From Actinomadura macrotermitis (GTDB lineage: Bacteria > Actinomycetota > Actinomycetes > Streptosporangiales > Streptosporangiaceae): 64,000 nucleotides of DNA. Location: NCBI RefSeq assembly GCF_009604375.1, contig NZ_WEGH01000003.1:186001-250000 (forward strand), given 5' to 3'. How positions within the stretch are numbered: position 1 is the first letter of the stretch; the number at the start of each line of letters is the position of its first letter. The position numbers and the translations under genes were made by a program. Shown here piece after piece: positions 8,986-17,384 of this stretch. The notes under the pieces are model-generated. The model searched no databases. It saw only the letters and a list, made by a program, of their open reading frames with translations, and had not been told where the DNA came from.

Positions 8986-11103
8986 TCAGCGGGGGCGTCT
9001 CCCGAGCAGGGCCAGGGCGGCGGGCAGCAGCACGCCGCGCACCACGGTGGCGTCGACCAGCACCGCGACGGCCAGGCCGACGCCCATCATCTTGTACTCG
9101 ATCGCCGACAGGACGACGAAGACGCTGAACGCGGCCGTCATGATGGCGGCGGCGCCGGTGACGACGCCCGAGCTCGTGCCGACCCCGGCGACGACGGCGT
9201 CGGCCGGTGCGGCGCCGGCGGCGAGGCGCTCGCGGATCCGGCTGAGGATGAAGACGTGGTAGTCCATGCTCAGCCCGAACAGGATGACGAACATGAACAG
9301 CGGCAGCCAGCCGACGACGCCGCCGTAGGAGCGGAACCCGAGCGCCGACTCCAGGTGGCCGTCCTGGAACACCCAGGTCAGCACGCCGTAGGCGGCGCCG
9401 AGCGACAGCAGGTTGAGCAGGATCGACACCAGGGGGATCGTCAGCGAGCGGAAGGTGACCGCCAGCAGCACGAAGGCGAGCGTCAGCACGAACCCGAACA
9501 CCAGCGGCGAGCGGTCCCTGACGACCTCGGTGAAGTCGTGGGCGAAGGCGGTCTTGCCCGCGACGGCGTGCCCGACGCCGTCCGGGACGGCGATCCGGGC
9601 GCGCAGCCCGCGCAGGGAGCGTTCGGCGTCGGGCCCGGTGCCGGAGTCGGCGAGCCGGACCCGGGCGACCAGGACGCGGCCGGCGCGGGCGGTCGAGACC
9701 GGGTGCAGGCGGTCGACGGCGGCGCGCACGGCCGGGTCGTCCAGTGCGCCCGGCCGCTTCTCCCACAGCACGACCCGGGCGGGTGAGGCGGCGCCGGGGA
9801 ACGCCTGCTGCACGCGGACGGCGGCGTCCACGGCCGGGACCGTGCGGGGCAGGCTGTCGGTGACGGCGGCGTCCTGCAGCCGCATCCCGAACGCGGGCAG
9901 CGTCAGCAGCACCAGGAGGAGGGCGGCGAGGCCGCCCCACAGCAGCGGACGGCGGACGACGCGCCGCGCCACGGCCGTCCAGAACCGCGACTCCCCGCGG
10001 CGGCCGAGCCCGGGGACGCGGCCCTTGTCGACGCGGTGGCCGAGCGCGGCGAGCAGCGCGGGCAGCACCGTGACCGAGCCCAGCATGGCGACGCCGACGA
10101 CGAGGACGGTGCCGGCGGTGAGCCCCTTGAAGTTGTCCAGGCCGGTGAGCAGCAGCCCGGCCAGGCACAGCATCACGGTCAGGCCGGACACGACCACGAC
10201 GTGCCCGGACGTGCGGGCGGCGACGCCGAGCGCCTCGGCGACACCGCGTCCGGCGGCCCGCTCCTCGCGCTCGCGGCGCAGGTAGAACAGCGAGTAGTCG
10301 ATGCCGACGGCCATCCCGACCAGCAGCACGACCGAGGAGGTGGCGCTGTTGACCGGCACCCAGTGCGCGGCCACCTGGAGCAGCCCGAAGGCGGTGAGCA
10401 TGGTGGTGACCGCGAGCAGCAACGGGATGCCCGCGGCGACCAGCGAGCCGAACACCAGCAGCAGTATGACGACGGTGAGCGGCAGCGAGAAGTACTCGGC
10501 GCGCTGCATGTCGTCCTTGATGCCGTCGTTCACCGCGTCGGACAGGCTCTTGTCGCCCGCCTGCGCGAACCGGACGGCGGGGTGCCGCGCCGCGGCGTCC
10601 TCGACGGCCCGCACGGCGGCGGCGTAGTGCTCGCGGAAGTCGTCGTGGGGCCCGGCGATCTGGAAATCGACCAGCCCGGACCGGCCGTCCCTGGACACGA
10701 GGTCGCCGTTGCCCGGTTCCAGGGGCGAACGCAGGGCCGTGACGGCGCCGGGCGCCGCGCGCAGCGTGCGGGTCAGGTCCTCGGTCGCGGCGCGTAGAGC
10801 AGGGTCGGTGAAAGGGGCGCCGCCCGTCCGGGCCTGGACAAGGACGTTCTCCTGGAGCGGCAGGTACGCGGTCTGCGCGTCCAGGACGCGGTCGGCGCGG
10901 CCCGACTCCCCCGGGTCGGTGCTGTTCTTGGAGTCCAGGCCGAGCACGGCGCTCGCCAGCACCGCGACGACGGCGAGCGCGAACCAGCCGGTGATGGCGA
11001 GCGCGCGATGCCGGACGGACCAGCCCGCGATCCGCTCGGTCAGGGGTCTTCTCGGCACGGGCGGTTCGGCCACGCGTGTGGCCGACTTGCCTTCAGGCAG
11101 CAT
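8986..11103 (-). CDS. MMPL/RND-family exporter
   Basis: This 705-residue membrane transporter has two repeats. Each has one leading transmembrane helix, a large extracytoplasmic loop and about five further helices. The proton-relay acidic residues are visible in GMAVGIDYSLFYLRRE (first half) and GLSMDYHVF (second half), the typical MMPL motifs. Such proteins move lipids or hydrophobic drugs across the cytoplasmic membrane by proton motive force. The ATG at 11103 has an AAAGGA-type site about 9 bases upstream. It is followed by the UvrA-like gene and preceded, after a 107-base spacer with hairpins, by an ArsR-type regulator unit. Drug export is plausible from context but not shown. Confidence 0.9.
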   Translation of the reverse strand: MLPEGKSATRVAEPPVPRRPLTERIAGWSVRHRALAITGWFALAVVAVLASAVLGLDSKNSTDPGESGRADRVLDAQTAYLPLQENVLVQARTGGAPFTDPALRAATEDLTRTLRAAPGAVTALRSPLEPGNGDLVSRDGRSGLVDFQIAGPHDDFREHYAAAVRAVEDAAARHPAVRFAQAGDKSLSDAVNDGIKDDMQRAEYFSLPLTVVILLLVFGSLVAAGIPLLLAVTTMLTAFGLLQVAAHWVPVNSATSSVVLLVGMAVGIDYSLFYLRREREERAAGRGVAEALGVAARTSGHVVVVSGLTVMLCLAGLLLTGLDNFKGLTAGTVLVVGVAMLGSVTVLPALLAALGHRVDKGRVPGLGRRGESRFWTAVARRVVRRPLLWGGLAALLLVLLTLPAFGMRLQDAAVTDSLPRTVPAVDAAVRVQQAFPGAASPARVVLWEKRPGALDDPAVRAAVDRLHPVSTARAGRVLVARVRLADSGTGPDAERSLRGLRARIAVPDGVGHAVAGKTAFAHDFTEVVRDRSPLVFGFVLTLAFVLLAVTFRSLTIPLVSILLNLLSLGAAYGVLTWVFQDGHLESALGFRSYGGVVGWLPLFMFVILFGLSMDYHVFILSRIRERLAAGAAPADAVVAGVGTSSGVVTGAAAIMTAAFSVFVVLSAIEYKMMGVGLAVAVLVDATVVRGVLLPAALALLGRRPR

Positions 11104-11141
11104 GAACTGCTGTCCTTTCGACGAAGGAGTGTCTGTGAGAG

Positions 11142-11204
11142 CCCGCCCTCGGGCGGGTGGGTGCTTCTTCGCTGGGCCGCCGAGTTGCCGCTCGGCGGCC
11201 CAGC
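11142..11204 (-). terminator. Two hairpins between small membrane gene and MMPL gene
   Basis: A perfect 14-bp stem (11171-11184 with 11191-11204) is followed on the minus strand by a 7-bp stem (11142-11148 with 11151-11157). Without a U-tract these may end, or only attenuate, the regulator transcript before the exporter gene. Confidence 0.55.
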
Positions 11205-11210
11205 CGTTTC

Positions 11211-11459
11211 CTATTCGACCGTCCGCAGGATGGTCTCCAGCGATTCCATGCGCTTCTCCATGTCGGTGAGCCGCCGCGCGATGGTCTGCTGCGCGGCGGC
11301 GCCGTCCTCGGCGAGGCGCCGGTACCCGTCCTCGCGGGTGAGCGCGGCGCGGGCCCGCAGGGTGGCGCCCACCTGCATGATGATCACCGTGATCACGGTG
11401 GTGATGAAGGCGAAGAGGCCGAACGCGCCGACCACCTCCGCCAGTTCGTGGCCGTCCAT
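11211..11459 (-). CDS. Small single-pass membrane protein with helical tail
   Basis: This is an 82-residue protein of unknown function. Residues about 9-30 form one hydrophobic transmembrane segment (GAFGLFAFITTVITVIIMQV). The remainder is charged and helical with heptad-like spacing (ARRLTDMEKRMESLETIL), suggesting a short coiled coil. The start overlaps the stop of the ArsR-type gene (TGATG), so the two are translated together. It might anchor or signal to its partner regulator, or assist the exporter downstream; both are guesses. Similar small membrane proteins beside such regulators occur in streptomycetes, from memory only. Confidence 0.75.
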   Translation of the reverse strand: MDGHELAEVVGAFGLFAFITTVITVIIMQVGATLRARAALTREDGYRRLAEDGAAAQQTIARRLTDMEKRMESLETILRTVE

Positions 11460-11779
11460 CACCGCTGTCCCTTCGTCTCCTCGGGCGCGCTCAGCGTGCG
11501 CACCGCCGCCTCGATGCTCTGCGGCGTCAGTTCGATCGCGAACGGGACGACCTCGTAGTACTTCACGACCCTGCCGTCCGGGGCGGTCTCGGCCCGCCCG
11601 CGGACGAGCCCGGCCGCCTCCAGCTTGCGCAGGTGGACCTGGAGCAGGGGGCGGCTGATGCCGAGCTCGCGGGCGAGCCGGCTCACGTAGTCGCGCTCGC
11701 CGGCCAGCGCCGCCAGCACCCGCAGCCGATGCGGGTTGGCGAGCGTGGACAGCACCTTCAGCAGGTCGTCCCCGTACAT
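11459..11779 (-). CDS. ArsR-type winged-helix transcriptional regulator
   Basis: This 106-residue DNA-binding protein has the ArsR fold. The LANPHRLRVLAAL helix is at about 13-25, the recognition region (RLARELGISRPLLQVHLRKL) at about 34-53, and a wing ends in KYYEVVPF. No metal-binding Cys pair (CxC) is present, so it is probably not a heavy-metal sensor. It heads the minus-strand run small membrane protein, MMPL exporter, UvrA-like, ligase. The ATG is only about 8 bases from a TAACTT -10-like hexamer, suggesting a leaderless message, and an inverted repeat lies just upstream. It most likely controls its own operon. Confidence 0.85.
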   Translation of the reverse strand: MYGDDLLKVLSTLANPHRLRVLAALAGERDYVSRLARELGISRPLLQVHLRKLEAAGLVRGRAETAPDGRVVKYYEVVPFAIELTPQSIEAAVRTLSAPEETKGQR

Positions 11780-11793
11780 GCAAAGAAAAGTTA

Positions 11794-11815
11794 GCAGGTG
11801 CCCTACCGGACCTGC
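11794..11815 (-). promoter_or_regulatory. Candidate operator/promoter of ArsR-type operon
   Basis: An inverted repeat GCAGGT-N10-ACCTGC (11794-11799 and 11810-11815) sits directly upstream of a TAACTT -10-like element (about 11788-11793, minus strand). The ATG at 11779 follows about 8 bases after that element. The layout fits autorepression by the regulator. Confidence 0.4.
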
Positions 11816-11962
11816 GGAGGAGATGCGGACGGCCGCCTCCGCCTGGAGGACGAGACGCCCCTCAGGGGCGGCGGCGTTTCCTCATCACCGTCAATGCCGA
11901 GTTGGGCGTTTCTTCACCGATAGTTCTGCGCTAGGCGCGCCGTCCGTTTTACGCTCTCCCCC

Positions 11963-13672
11963 ATGCGCCGATCCGCAGTAGCAACAGCCGTGGCCGTCCT
12001 GACCGCCGGCCTCGGCACCACCGCAGGCCAGGCGGCCGCCGACACGGCCCCCGCCGCGTGCGACGCCCCGGCCACCCACCAGATCGCCCAGGTCCAGGGC
12101 ACCGGTGACACCACCCCGCTGAACGGGCAGACCGTTCGCGTCGAGGGCGTCGTCACCGGCGACTACCAGGGCACCGACCAGCTGAAGGGGTTCTTCGTCC
12201 AGGACCCCACCCCCGACAGCGACCCGAAGACCTCCGACGGGCTGTTCGTCTACTCCACCAAGGAGGTCAAGCCCGGTGACCGCGTCCTGGTCACCGGCAA
12301 GGCCGTGGAGTACAGCGGCCTCACCGAGCTGTCGCCCGTGACCGCCGTGGACGTGTGCGGCACCGGCGACATCGCCCCCGCCAACGTCCGGCTGCCGCTG
12401 CCCGCGGGCACCTCCGCCGAGTCCTACGAGGGCGTCCTGCTGCGCTACACCCAGCGCCTCACCGCGACCGAGACCTACCAGCTCGGCCGGTACGGCGAGG
12501 TGACGGTGTCGGCGGGCGGGCGGCTGTTCCAGCCGACCGACCGGCCGCACCCCGGCGACAACGCCGCCGCGCAGGCCGCCAACAACAGCCGGCGGCTCCT
12601 CATCGACGACGCCTCCACCGTGCAGAACCCGGCCAAGGTCCCCTACACCGAGCCGCGGCTGCTGCGCATCGGCGACACCACCACCGGCCTCACCGGCGTC
12701 CTCAGCCAGGGCTTCGGCAGCTACCGTCTCCAGCCGACCCGCGCCCCGAAGTTCGCGCCCACCAACCCGCGCACCAAGAAGCCCCGCAACGTCGGTGGCG
12801 ACGTGCGGGTGGCGAGCTTCAACACCCTCAACTGGTTCACCACGCTGAACAAGCGCGGCGCCGACACCGCCGAGGAGCAGGAGCGCCAGCTCACCAAGCT
12901 CGTCGCGGCGCTGAAGGGCCTGAACGCCGACGTGGCCGGCCTGATGGAGGTCGAGAACAACGGCGACACCGCCGTCAAGACGCTGGTCGACCGGCTGAAC
13001 GCCGCCGTCGGCGCCGGCACCTACTCCTGGATCAGGCACCCGAACCCGGGCACCGACGAGATCCACGTCGCGCTGATCTACAAGACGAAGAAGGTCACGC
13101 CGGTCGGCGCGGCGCGCTCGTCCAGCGCGCCGGTGTTCGAGCGGCCGCCGCTGGTGCAGACGTTCCAGCGCAAGTCCGGCGGCGCCAAGTTCACCATGGT
13201 GGTGAACCACTTCAAGTCCAAGGGCTGCACCGGCGCGACCGGCGCCGACAAGGACCAGGGCGACGGCCAGGGCTGCTGGAACGCGCGCCGCGTCACCCAG
13301 GCCAAGGCGATCGCCGACCTGGCCGCCGGCGAGGAGAACCCGCTCGTGCTGGGCGACCTGAACGCCTACGGCGAGGAGGACCCGGTGAAGGTCCTCACCA
13401 AGGCCGGGCTCGTCGCGCAGACGCCCCGGTTCGTCCCGGCGCGCGACCGCTACAGCTACGTCTTCGACGGCCAGTCCGGCGAGCTCGACCACGCGCTGGC
13501 GGGCAAGGGCCTGTCGCGGCGCGTCACCGGCGCCACGATCTGGCACATCAACAGCGACGAGCCGACGATCGCGGACTACAACACCGAGTTCAACCCGCCG
13601 TCGCTGTACAAGCCGGACGCCTACCGCTCCTCCGACCACGACCCCGTCCTGCTCGGCCTGAACCTGCGCTGA
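11963..13672 (+). CDS. Secreted ExeM/NucH-type endonuclease
   Basis: This is a 569-residue extracellular nuclease that would degrade DNA or nucleotides outside the cell. Residues 1 to about 26 are a Sec signal peptide. An OB-fold region (about 35-280) contains VRVEGVVTGDYQG and the downstream GDRVLVTGKAVEY. The endonuclease/exonuclease/phosphatase domain begins near 290 (VRVASFNTLNWFT). Catalytic-type residues are visible in GLMEVENNG, VVNHFKSK, LGDLNAYGEEDP and SDHDPV (558-562). Cysteines in KGCTG and GCWN may form a disulfide. The gene is divergent from the ArsR-type unit. A strong terminator follows. Confidence 0.9.
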   Translation: MRRSAVATAVAVLTAGLGTTAGQAAADTAPAACDAPATHQIAQVQGTGDTTPLNGQTVRVEGVVTGDYQGTDQLKGFFVQDPTPDSDPKTSDGLFVYSTKEVKPGDRVLVTGKAVEYSGLTELSPVTAVDVCGTGDIAPANVRLPLPAGTSAESYEGVLLRYTQRLTATETYQLGRYGEVTVSAGGRLFQPTDRPHPGDNAAAQAANNSRRLLIDDASTVQNPAKVPYTEPRLLRIGDTTTGLTGVLSQGFGSYRLQPTRAPKFAPTNPRTKKPRNVGGDVRVASFNTLNWFTTLNKRGADTAEEQERQLTKLVAALKGLNADVAGLMEVENNGDTAVKTLVDRLNAAVGAGTYSWIRHPNPGTDEIHVALIYKTKKVTPVGAARSSSAPVFERPPLVQTFQRKSGGAKFTMVVNHFKSKGCTGATGADKDQGDGQGCWNARRVTQAKAIADLAAGEENPLVLGDLNAYGEEDPVKVLTKAGLVAQTPRFVPARDRYSYVFDGQSGELDHALAGKGLSRRVTGATIWHINSDEPTIADYNTEFNPPSLYKPDAYRSSDHDPVLLGLNLR

Positions 13673-13681
13673 CGGACGCAC

Positions 13682-13718
13682 GGCGCGCCCGGGAAGGCCG
13701 GGCCTTCCCGGGCGCGCC
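13682..13718 (+). terminator. Terminator after nuclease gene
   Basis: This is an 18-bp perfect inverted repeat (13682-13699 and 13701-13718), starting 10 bases after the nuclease stop codon. Confidence 0.8.
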
Positions 13719-13763
13719 CATGCCGCATATGATCCAGATCACTTTCGAGCGATCGGATGTGGC

Positions 13764-14045
13764 ATGAGCGAACTGGCACCCCGCCCCGGTATCGGCATCG
13801 GCCCGGACGGCTCGTACACCCGCCGGGGGCAGGCCCTGGCGTTCCTCTGCGGCCTGTGGGCCATGATCGTCTTTCTCCCGCTGCTCGTCCTCGGCGCGCT
13901 GCTGTACACCCGCGCCGAGGAGCGCTTCCCCCAGGACCCGGACGGGGCGCGCCGGCTCGTCCTGTGGTCGTGGCTGAGCCTCACCGTGCTGCCGCTCGCC
14001 CCCGCGGCCGTGGTGGCCGGTATCACCGCCGCGCTGCGCGCCTGA
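13764..14045 (+). CDS. Small two-helix membrane protein
   Basis: This 93-residue protein has two hydrophobic segments, at about 24-47 (ALAFLCGLWAMIVFLPLLVL) and 66-90, separated by a charged loop. I do not recognise a family. It lies 36 bases upstream of the luciferase-like gene on the same strand and could be co-transcribed. Base composition and codon use match the neighbours. Confidence 0.7.
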   Translation: MSELAPRPGIGIGPDGSYTRRGQALAFLCGLWAMIVFLPLLVLGALLYTRAEERFPQDPDGARRLVLWSWLSLTVLPLAPAAVVAGITAALRA

Positions 14046-14081
14046 CGGAAGAGGACGGCCGTCCCGCGGGTTGGGACGATA

Positions 14082-15059
14082 ATGAGCGTTCCTCTCTCCG
14101 TCCTCGATCTGGCGCCCGTGGCCGAAGGCTCCACCTCCGCGCAGGCGCTGCACGACACCCTCGGGCTGGCCCGGCACACCGAACGGCTCGGCTACCACCG
14201 GTACTGGCTGGCCGAGCACCACACGATGCCCGGCATCGCCAGCTCGGCGACGGCCGTGCTCATCGGCCAGGTCGCCGCGGCGACGACGCGCATGCGGATC
14301 GGCTCCGGCGGGATCATGCTGCCCAACCACGCGCCGATGGTGGTGGCCGAGCAGTTCGGCACGCTGCAGGCCCTGCACCCGGACCGCATCGACCTCGGCC
14401 TCGGCCGCGCGCCCGGCACCGACCAGGCGACCGCGCGGGCGCTGCGCCGCTCCGCGGACGCGCTGTCGGTCGACGACTTCCCCGAGCAGGTCGCCGAGCT
14501 GCGCGGCTACTTCGAGGACAAGAGCACCGTCACCCCCGCCGCCGGGAACGGCGTGCCGGTGTGGCTGCTCGGCTCCAGCGGCTACAGCGCCCGCCTGGCG
14601 GGCCTGCTCGGCCTGCCGTTCGCGTTCGCGCACCACTTCAGCGCCGAGAACACCCTGCCCGCGCTGCGGCTCTACCGCGACTCGTTCCGCCCGACGCCCG
14701 AGATGCCCGAGCCGTACTCGATGATCGGCGTCTCGGTGACCGCCGCCGAGACCGACGAGCAGGCCCGGGAACTGGCCGCCCCGCAGGCGCTGTCGTTCCT
14801 GCGGCTGCGCCAGGGCCGCCCCGGCAAGCTCCCGACGCCGCAGGAGACCGCCGCGCACCCCTACAGCGACCTGGAGCGGCAGCTCATCCAGTCCCGTCTC
14901 GACGACCAGGTCATCGGCGGTCCCGACACCGTCCGCCGCAAGCTGGACGAGCTGATCGAGCGCACCGCCGTCGACGAGGTCATGGTCACCACGATGACCT
15001 TCGACCACGCCGACCGCCTGCGCTCCTACGAGATCCTGGCCGGCCTGTACGGCCTGTGA
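14082..15059 (+). CDS. Luciferase-like (LLM class) flavin-dependent oxidoreductase
   Basis: This 325-residue protein has the TIM-barrel fold of bacterial luciferase-like monooxygenases, which use FMNH2 or F420. Typical motifs are RYWLAEHHTMPGIASSATAV near the N-terminus, RIGSGGIMLPNHAPMVVAEQFGTL, RIDLGLGRAPGTD, and a C-terminal IGGPDTVRRKLDEL. It belongs to the group annotated as MsnO8-like/alkanal monooxygenase-like oxidoreductases, whose substrates are largely unknown. The gene faces the convergent arginase-family gene, with only 4 bases between stops. Confidence 0.88.
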   Translation: MSVPLSVLDLAPVAEGSTSAQALHDTLGLARHTERLGYHRYWLAEHHTMPGIASSATAVLIGQVAAATTRMRIGSGGIMLPNHAPMVVAEQFGTLQALHPDRIDLGLGRAPGTDQATARALRRSADALSVDDFPEQVAELRGYFEDKSTVTPAAGNGVPVWLLGSSGYSARLAGLLGLPFAFAHHFSAENTLPALRLYRDSFRPTPEMPEPYSMIGVSVTAAETDEQARELAAPQALSFLRLRQGRPGKLPTPQETAAHPYSDLERQLIQSRLDDQVIGGPDTVRRKLDELIERTAVDEVMVTTMTFDHADRLRSYEILAGLYGL

Positions 15060-15063
15060 CGGT

Positions 15064-15855
15064 TCACCAGAGGTCCAGGGACGCGACCAGGGTCGCCAGG
15101 ACCTCCTGGTCCTGCGGGCGGGCGGGCTGGTACTCGGTCACGCCGAGCCCGGCGATCTCGAAGCGGGCGGCGAGGGCGTTGACCGCGGCGGCCAGGGCGG
15201 CCGGGGCCACGCCGCCGGGCTCGGGGAAGCCGACCGAGGCGAACGCGCCGGGGTCCATGACGTCCAGGTCGATGTGGACGTACACGGCCCCGGCGTCGAT
15301 CGCGTCCGGCAGCTCCGCGAGGCCGGCCGCGCCGAGATGGCGGATGCCGGCGCGCTCGACGTAGGCGCTCTCGCCCGGGTCCAGCGCGCGGACGCCGGCG
15401 AGGACGACCTGGTGCGGCGCGAGCGTGCGCGCCGGGGCGAGGGCGGCCGGGCCCTCGCCGAGCAGGGTGCGCAGCACCATCCCGTGGAAGGCCCCGGACG
15501 GCGAGGAGTCCGGGGTGTTCAGGTCGCCGTGCGCGTCGAACCAGACGACGGCGAGGCGGTCGCCGTGCCGTTGGAGCGCCGCCTCGACCGGGGCCAGCTC
15601 GACGCCGCAGTCCCCGCCCACCGTCACCCGCGCGCCGGACTCGGCGAGGGCCGCGCGGACGGCCCGCAGGTTGGCGGCCAGGACGTCGGCGGCGCGCACG
15701 CCCGCGTCCGGGGTGCCGGGCGAGTCGGAGACGTCCGGGCGGGCGTACCGCGCGTCCGGGATGAGGGCGGCCAGGCGTTCCGCGCCCTCGCGCAGCCGCC
15801 GGGCGTCCGGCGACGATGACCCCTGCCACTGCGGCACCTGCAGAACAACCGGCAT
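15064..15855 (-). CDS. Arginase/agmatinase-family ureohydrolase
   Basis: This 263-residue protein is a binuclear-manganese ureohydrolase. Metal-ligand motifs are GGDCGVE at about residue 80, DAHGDLN at about 110 and HIDLDVMDP at about 195; all the ligand Asp/His positions are present. It would release urea from an arginine- or agmatine-like compound. GGDC replaces the more common GGDHS, so substrate choice may differ. A good AGGAGG site precedes the ATG at 15855. It lies 40 bases downstream of the carboxyltransferase gene on the same strand. Confidence 0.85.
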   Translation of the reverse strand: MPVVLQVPQWQGSSSPDARRLREGAERLAALIPDARYARPDVSDSPGTPDAGVRAADVLAANLRAVRAALAESGARVTVGGDCGVELAPVEAALQRHGDRLAVVWFDAHGDLNTPDSSPSGAFHGMVLRTLLGEGPAALAPARTLAPHQVVLAGVRALDPGESAYVERAGIRHLGAAGLAELPDAIDAGAVYVHIDLDVMDPGAFASVGFPEPGGVAPAALAAAVNALAARFEIAGLGVTEYQPARPQDQEVLATLVASLDLW

Positions 15856-15895
15856 GCGAGCCCTCCTGATGATCTTTGGTACCGATCCAACCAGG

Positions 15896-17365
15896 TCAGC
15901 GGGGGCCGAGGGCGCTGTAGCGGTGCCAGCGGTTTCCAGGGTGGTCGATGACGGCCCGTACCGCGCGTTCCACCGCCGCCGCCGCGCGGGTGCAGAACTC
16001 CGCGGGCTCGTCGGCGGCGTCGGGGCGCTCGTCGACGAGTTCGTCCACGATGCCGCCGCGCAGCAGGTCGGCCGCGCCGACGCCCTGCGCCGCGGCCATC
16101 TCGGCCGCCCGGTCCGGCGTGCGGTGCACGATGACTGAGGCGCCCTCGGGCGGCAGCGGCGACAGCCAGCCGTGCCGGGCGCACAGCACCCGGTCGGACG
16201 GCAGCAGCGCGAGCGCGGCGCCGCCGGTGCCCTCGCCGAGCAGCAGGCAGACGGTCGGCGCGGCCAGGGTGAGCAGGTCGGCCAGGCAGCGCGCGATCTC
16301 CCCGGCGAGGCCGCCCTCCTCGGCCTCGGCCGACAGCACCGCGCCCGGCGTGTCCACGACGGTGACCAGCGGCAGGCCGAGCTCGGCGGCCAGGCCCATG
16401 CCCCGGCGCGCGACCCGCAGCCCGGCCGGGCCGAGCGGGTGGCCGGTGCGCTGGCTGCGCCGGTCCTGCCCGACGACGACGCACGACGCCGAGCCGAACC
16501 GGGCGAGCGCGAGCAGCAGGCCCGGGTCGGCCTCGCCCTGGCCGGTGCCCGACAGGGGCGTCACCTGGGTGGCGCCGTGGCGGAGCAGTTCGCGGACGCC
16601 CGGGCGGTCCGCGCGGCGGGACCGCTCGATGGAGTCCCAGGCCGACGCGGGCGCTTCGACCGGCGGGGCGGGCGCGGGCTCCTGGAACGCGGGCGGGTCG
16701 CAGATGACGTCCAGTGCCCTGGCGGCGACCCCGGCGAGGTCGTCGACGCCGACGACGGCGTCCACCAGCCCCTTGGCCGCCAGGTTCTCCGCCACCTGGA
16801 CGCCCTCGGGGAACGGCTCCCCGTACAGGCCCTGGTAGACGCGCGGCCCGAGGAACCCGATCAGCGCGCCGGGCTCGGCGGCCGTCAGGTGCCCGAGCGA
16901 CCCCCACGACGCGAACACCCCGCCGGTCGTCGGATGCCGCAGGTAGACCAGGTAGGGCAGGCCCGCCGCGCGGTGCCGGGCGACGGCGGCGGTGATCCGC
17001 GCCATCTGCGCGAACGCCGCGGTGCCCTCCTGCATCCGGGTCCCGCCCGAGGACGGCGCGGCCAGCAGCGGCAGCCCCCCGGCCGTGGCGCGCTCGACCG
17101 CCGCGACGATCCGCTCGGCGGTGGCCAGGCCGATCGAGCCCGCCAGGAAGCCGAACTCCGACACCACGCAGGCGACCCGGCGGCCGCGCAGCAGCCCCTC
17201 GCCGGTGATCACGGCCTCGTCGCAGCCGCTGCGCGCGCGGGCCGCCGCCAGCTCGGCCGCGTACGGCGAGCCCGGCGCGGCCACCTCGATCGGCGCCTCG
17301 TCCCAGGACCGCCAGTCCGTCACGACGCGGTCCAGCAGGCCGCGCGCTCCCGCCCGATTCGTCAC
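15896..17365 (-). CDS. Fused beta-alpha carboxyltransferase of an acyl-CoA carboxylase
   Basis: This 489-residue protein carries both crotonase-like halves of an AccD/AccA carboxyltransferase, which moves CO2 from carboxybiotin to acyl-CoA. The beta half (to about 230) has SSGGTRMQEG and PTTGGVFASWGSLGH. The alpha half has VTVVDTPGAVLSAEAEEGG, GEGTGG and a LSPLPPEGASVI stretch. The N-terminal Zn ribbon (CxxC...CxxC) of bacterial AccD is absent. No biotin carboxylase or carrier gene is nearby, so partners must be elsewhere. The start is a GTG at 17365, 19 bases after the histidine kinase stop, so the two may be co-transcribed. Confidence 0.85.
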   Translation of the reverse strand: MTNRAGARGLLDRVVTDWRSWDEAPIEVAAPGSPYAAELAAARARSGCDEAVITGEGLLRGRRVACVVSEFGFLAGSIGLATAERIVAAVERATAGGLPLLAAPSSGGTRMQEGTAAFAQMARITAAVARHRAAGLPYLVYLRHPTTGGVFASWGSLGHLTAAEPGALIGFLGPRVYQGLYGEPFPEGVQVAENLAAKGLVDAVVGVDDLAGVAARALDVICDPPAFQEPAPAPPVEAPASAWDSIERSRRADRPGVRELLRHGATQVTPLSGTGQGEADPGLLLALARFGSASCVVVGQDRRSQRTGHPLGPAGLRVARRGMGLAAELGLPLVTVVDTPGAVLSAEAEEGGLAGEIARCLADLLTLAAPTVCLLLGEGTGGAALALLPSDRVLCARHGWLSPLPPEGASVIVHRTPDRAAEMAAAQGVGAADLLRGGIVDELVDERPDAADEPAEFCTRAAAAVERAVRAVIDHPGNRWHRYSALGPR

Positions 17366-17384
17366 GGGCCCATCCTGGCAGGCC

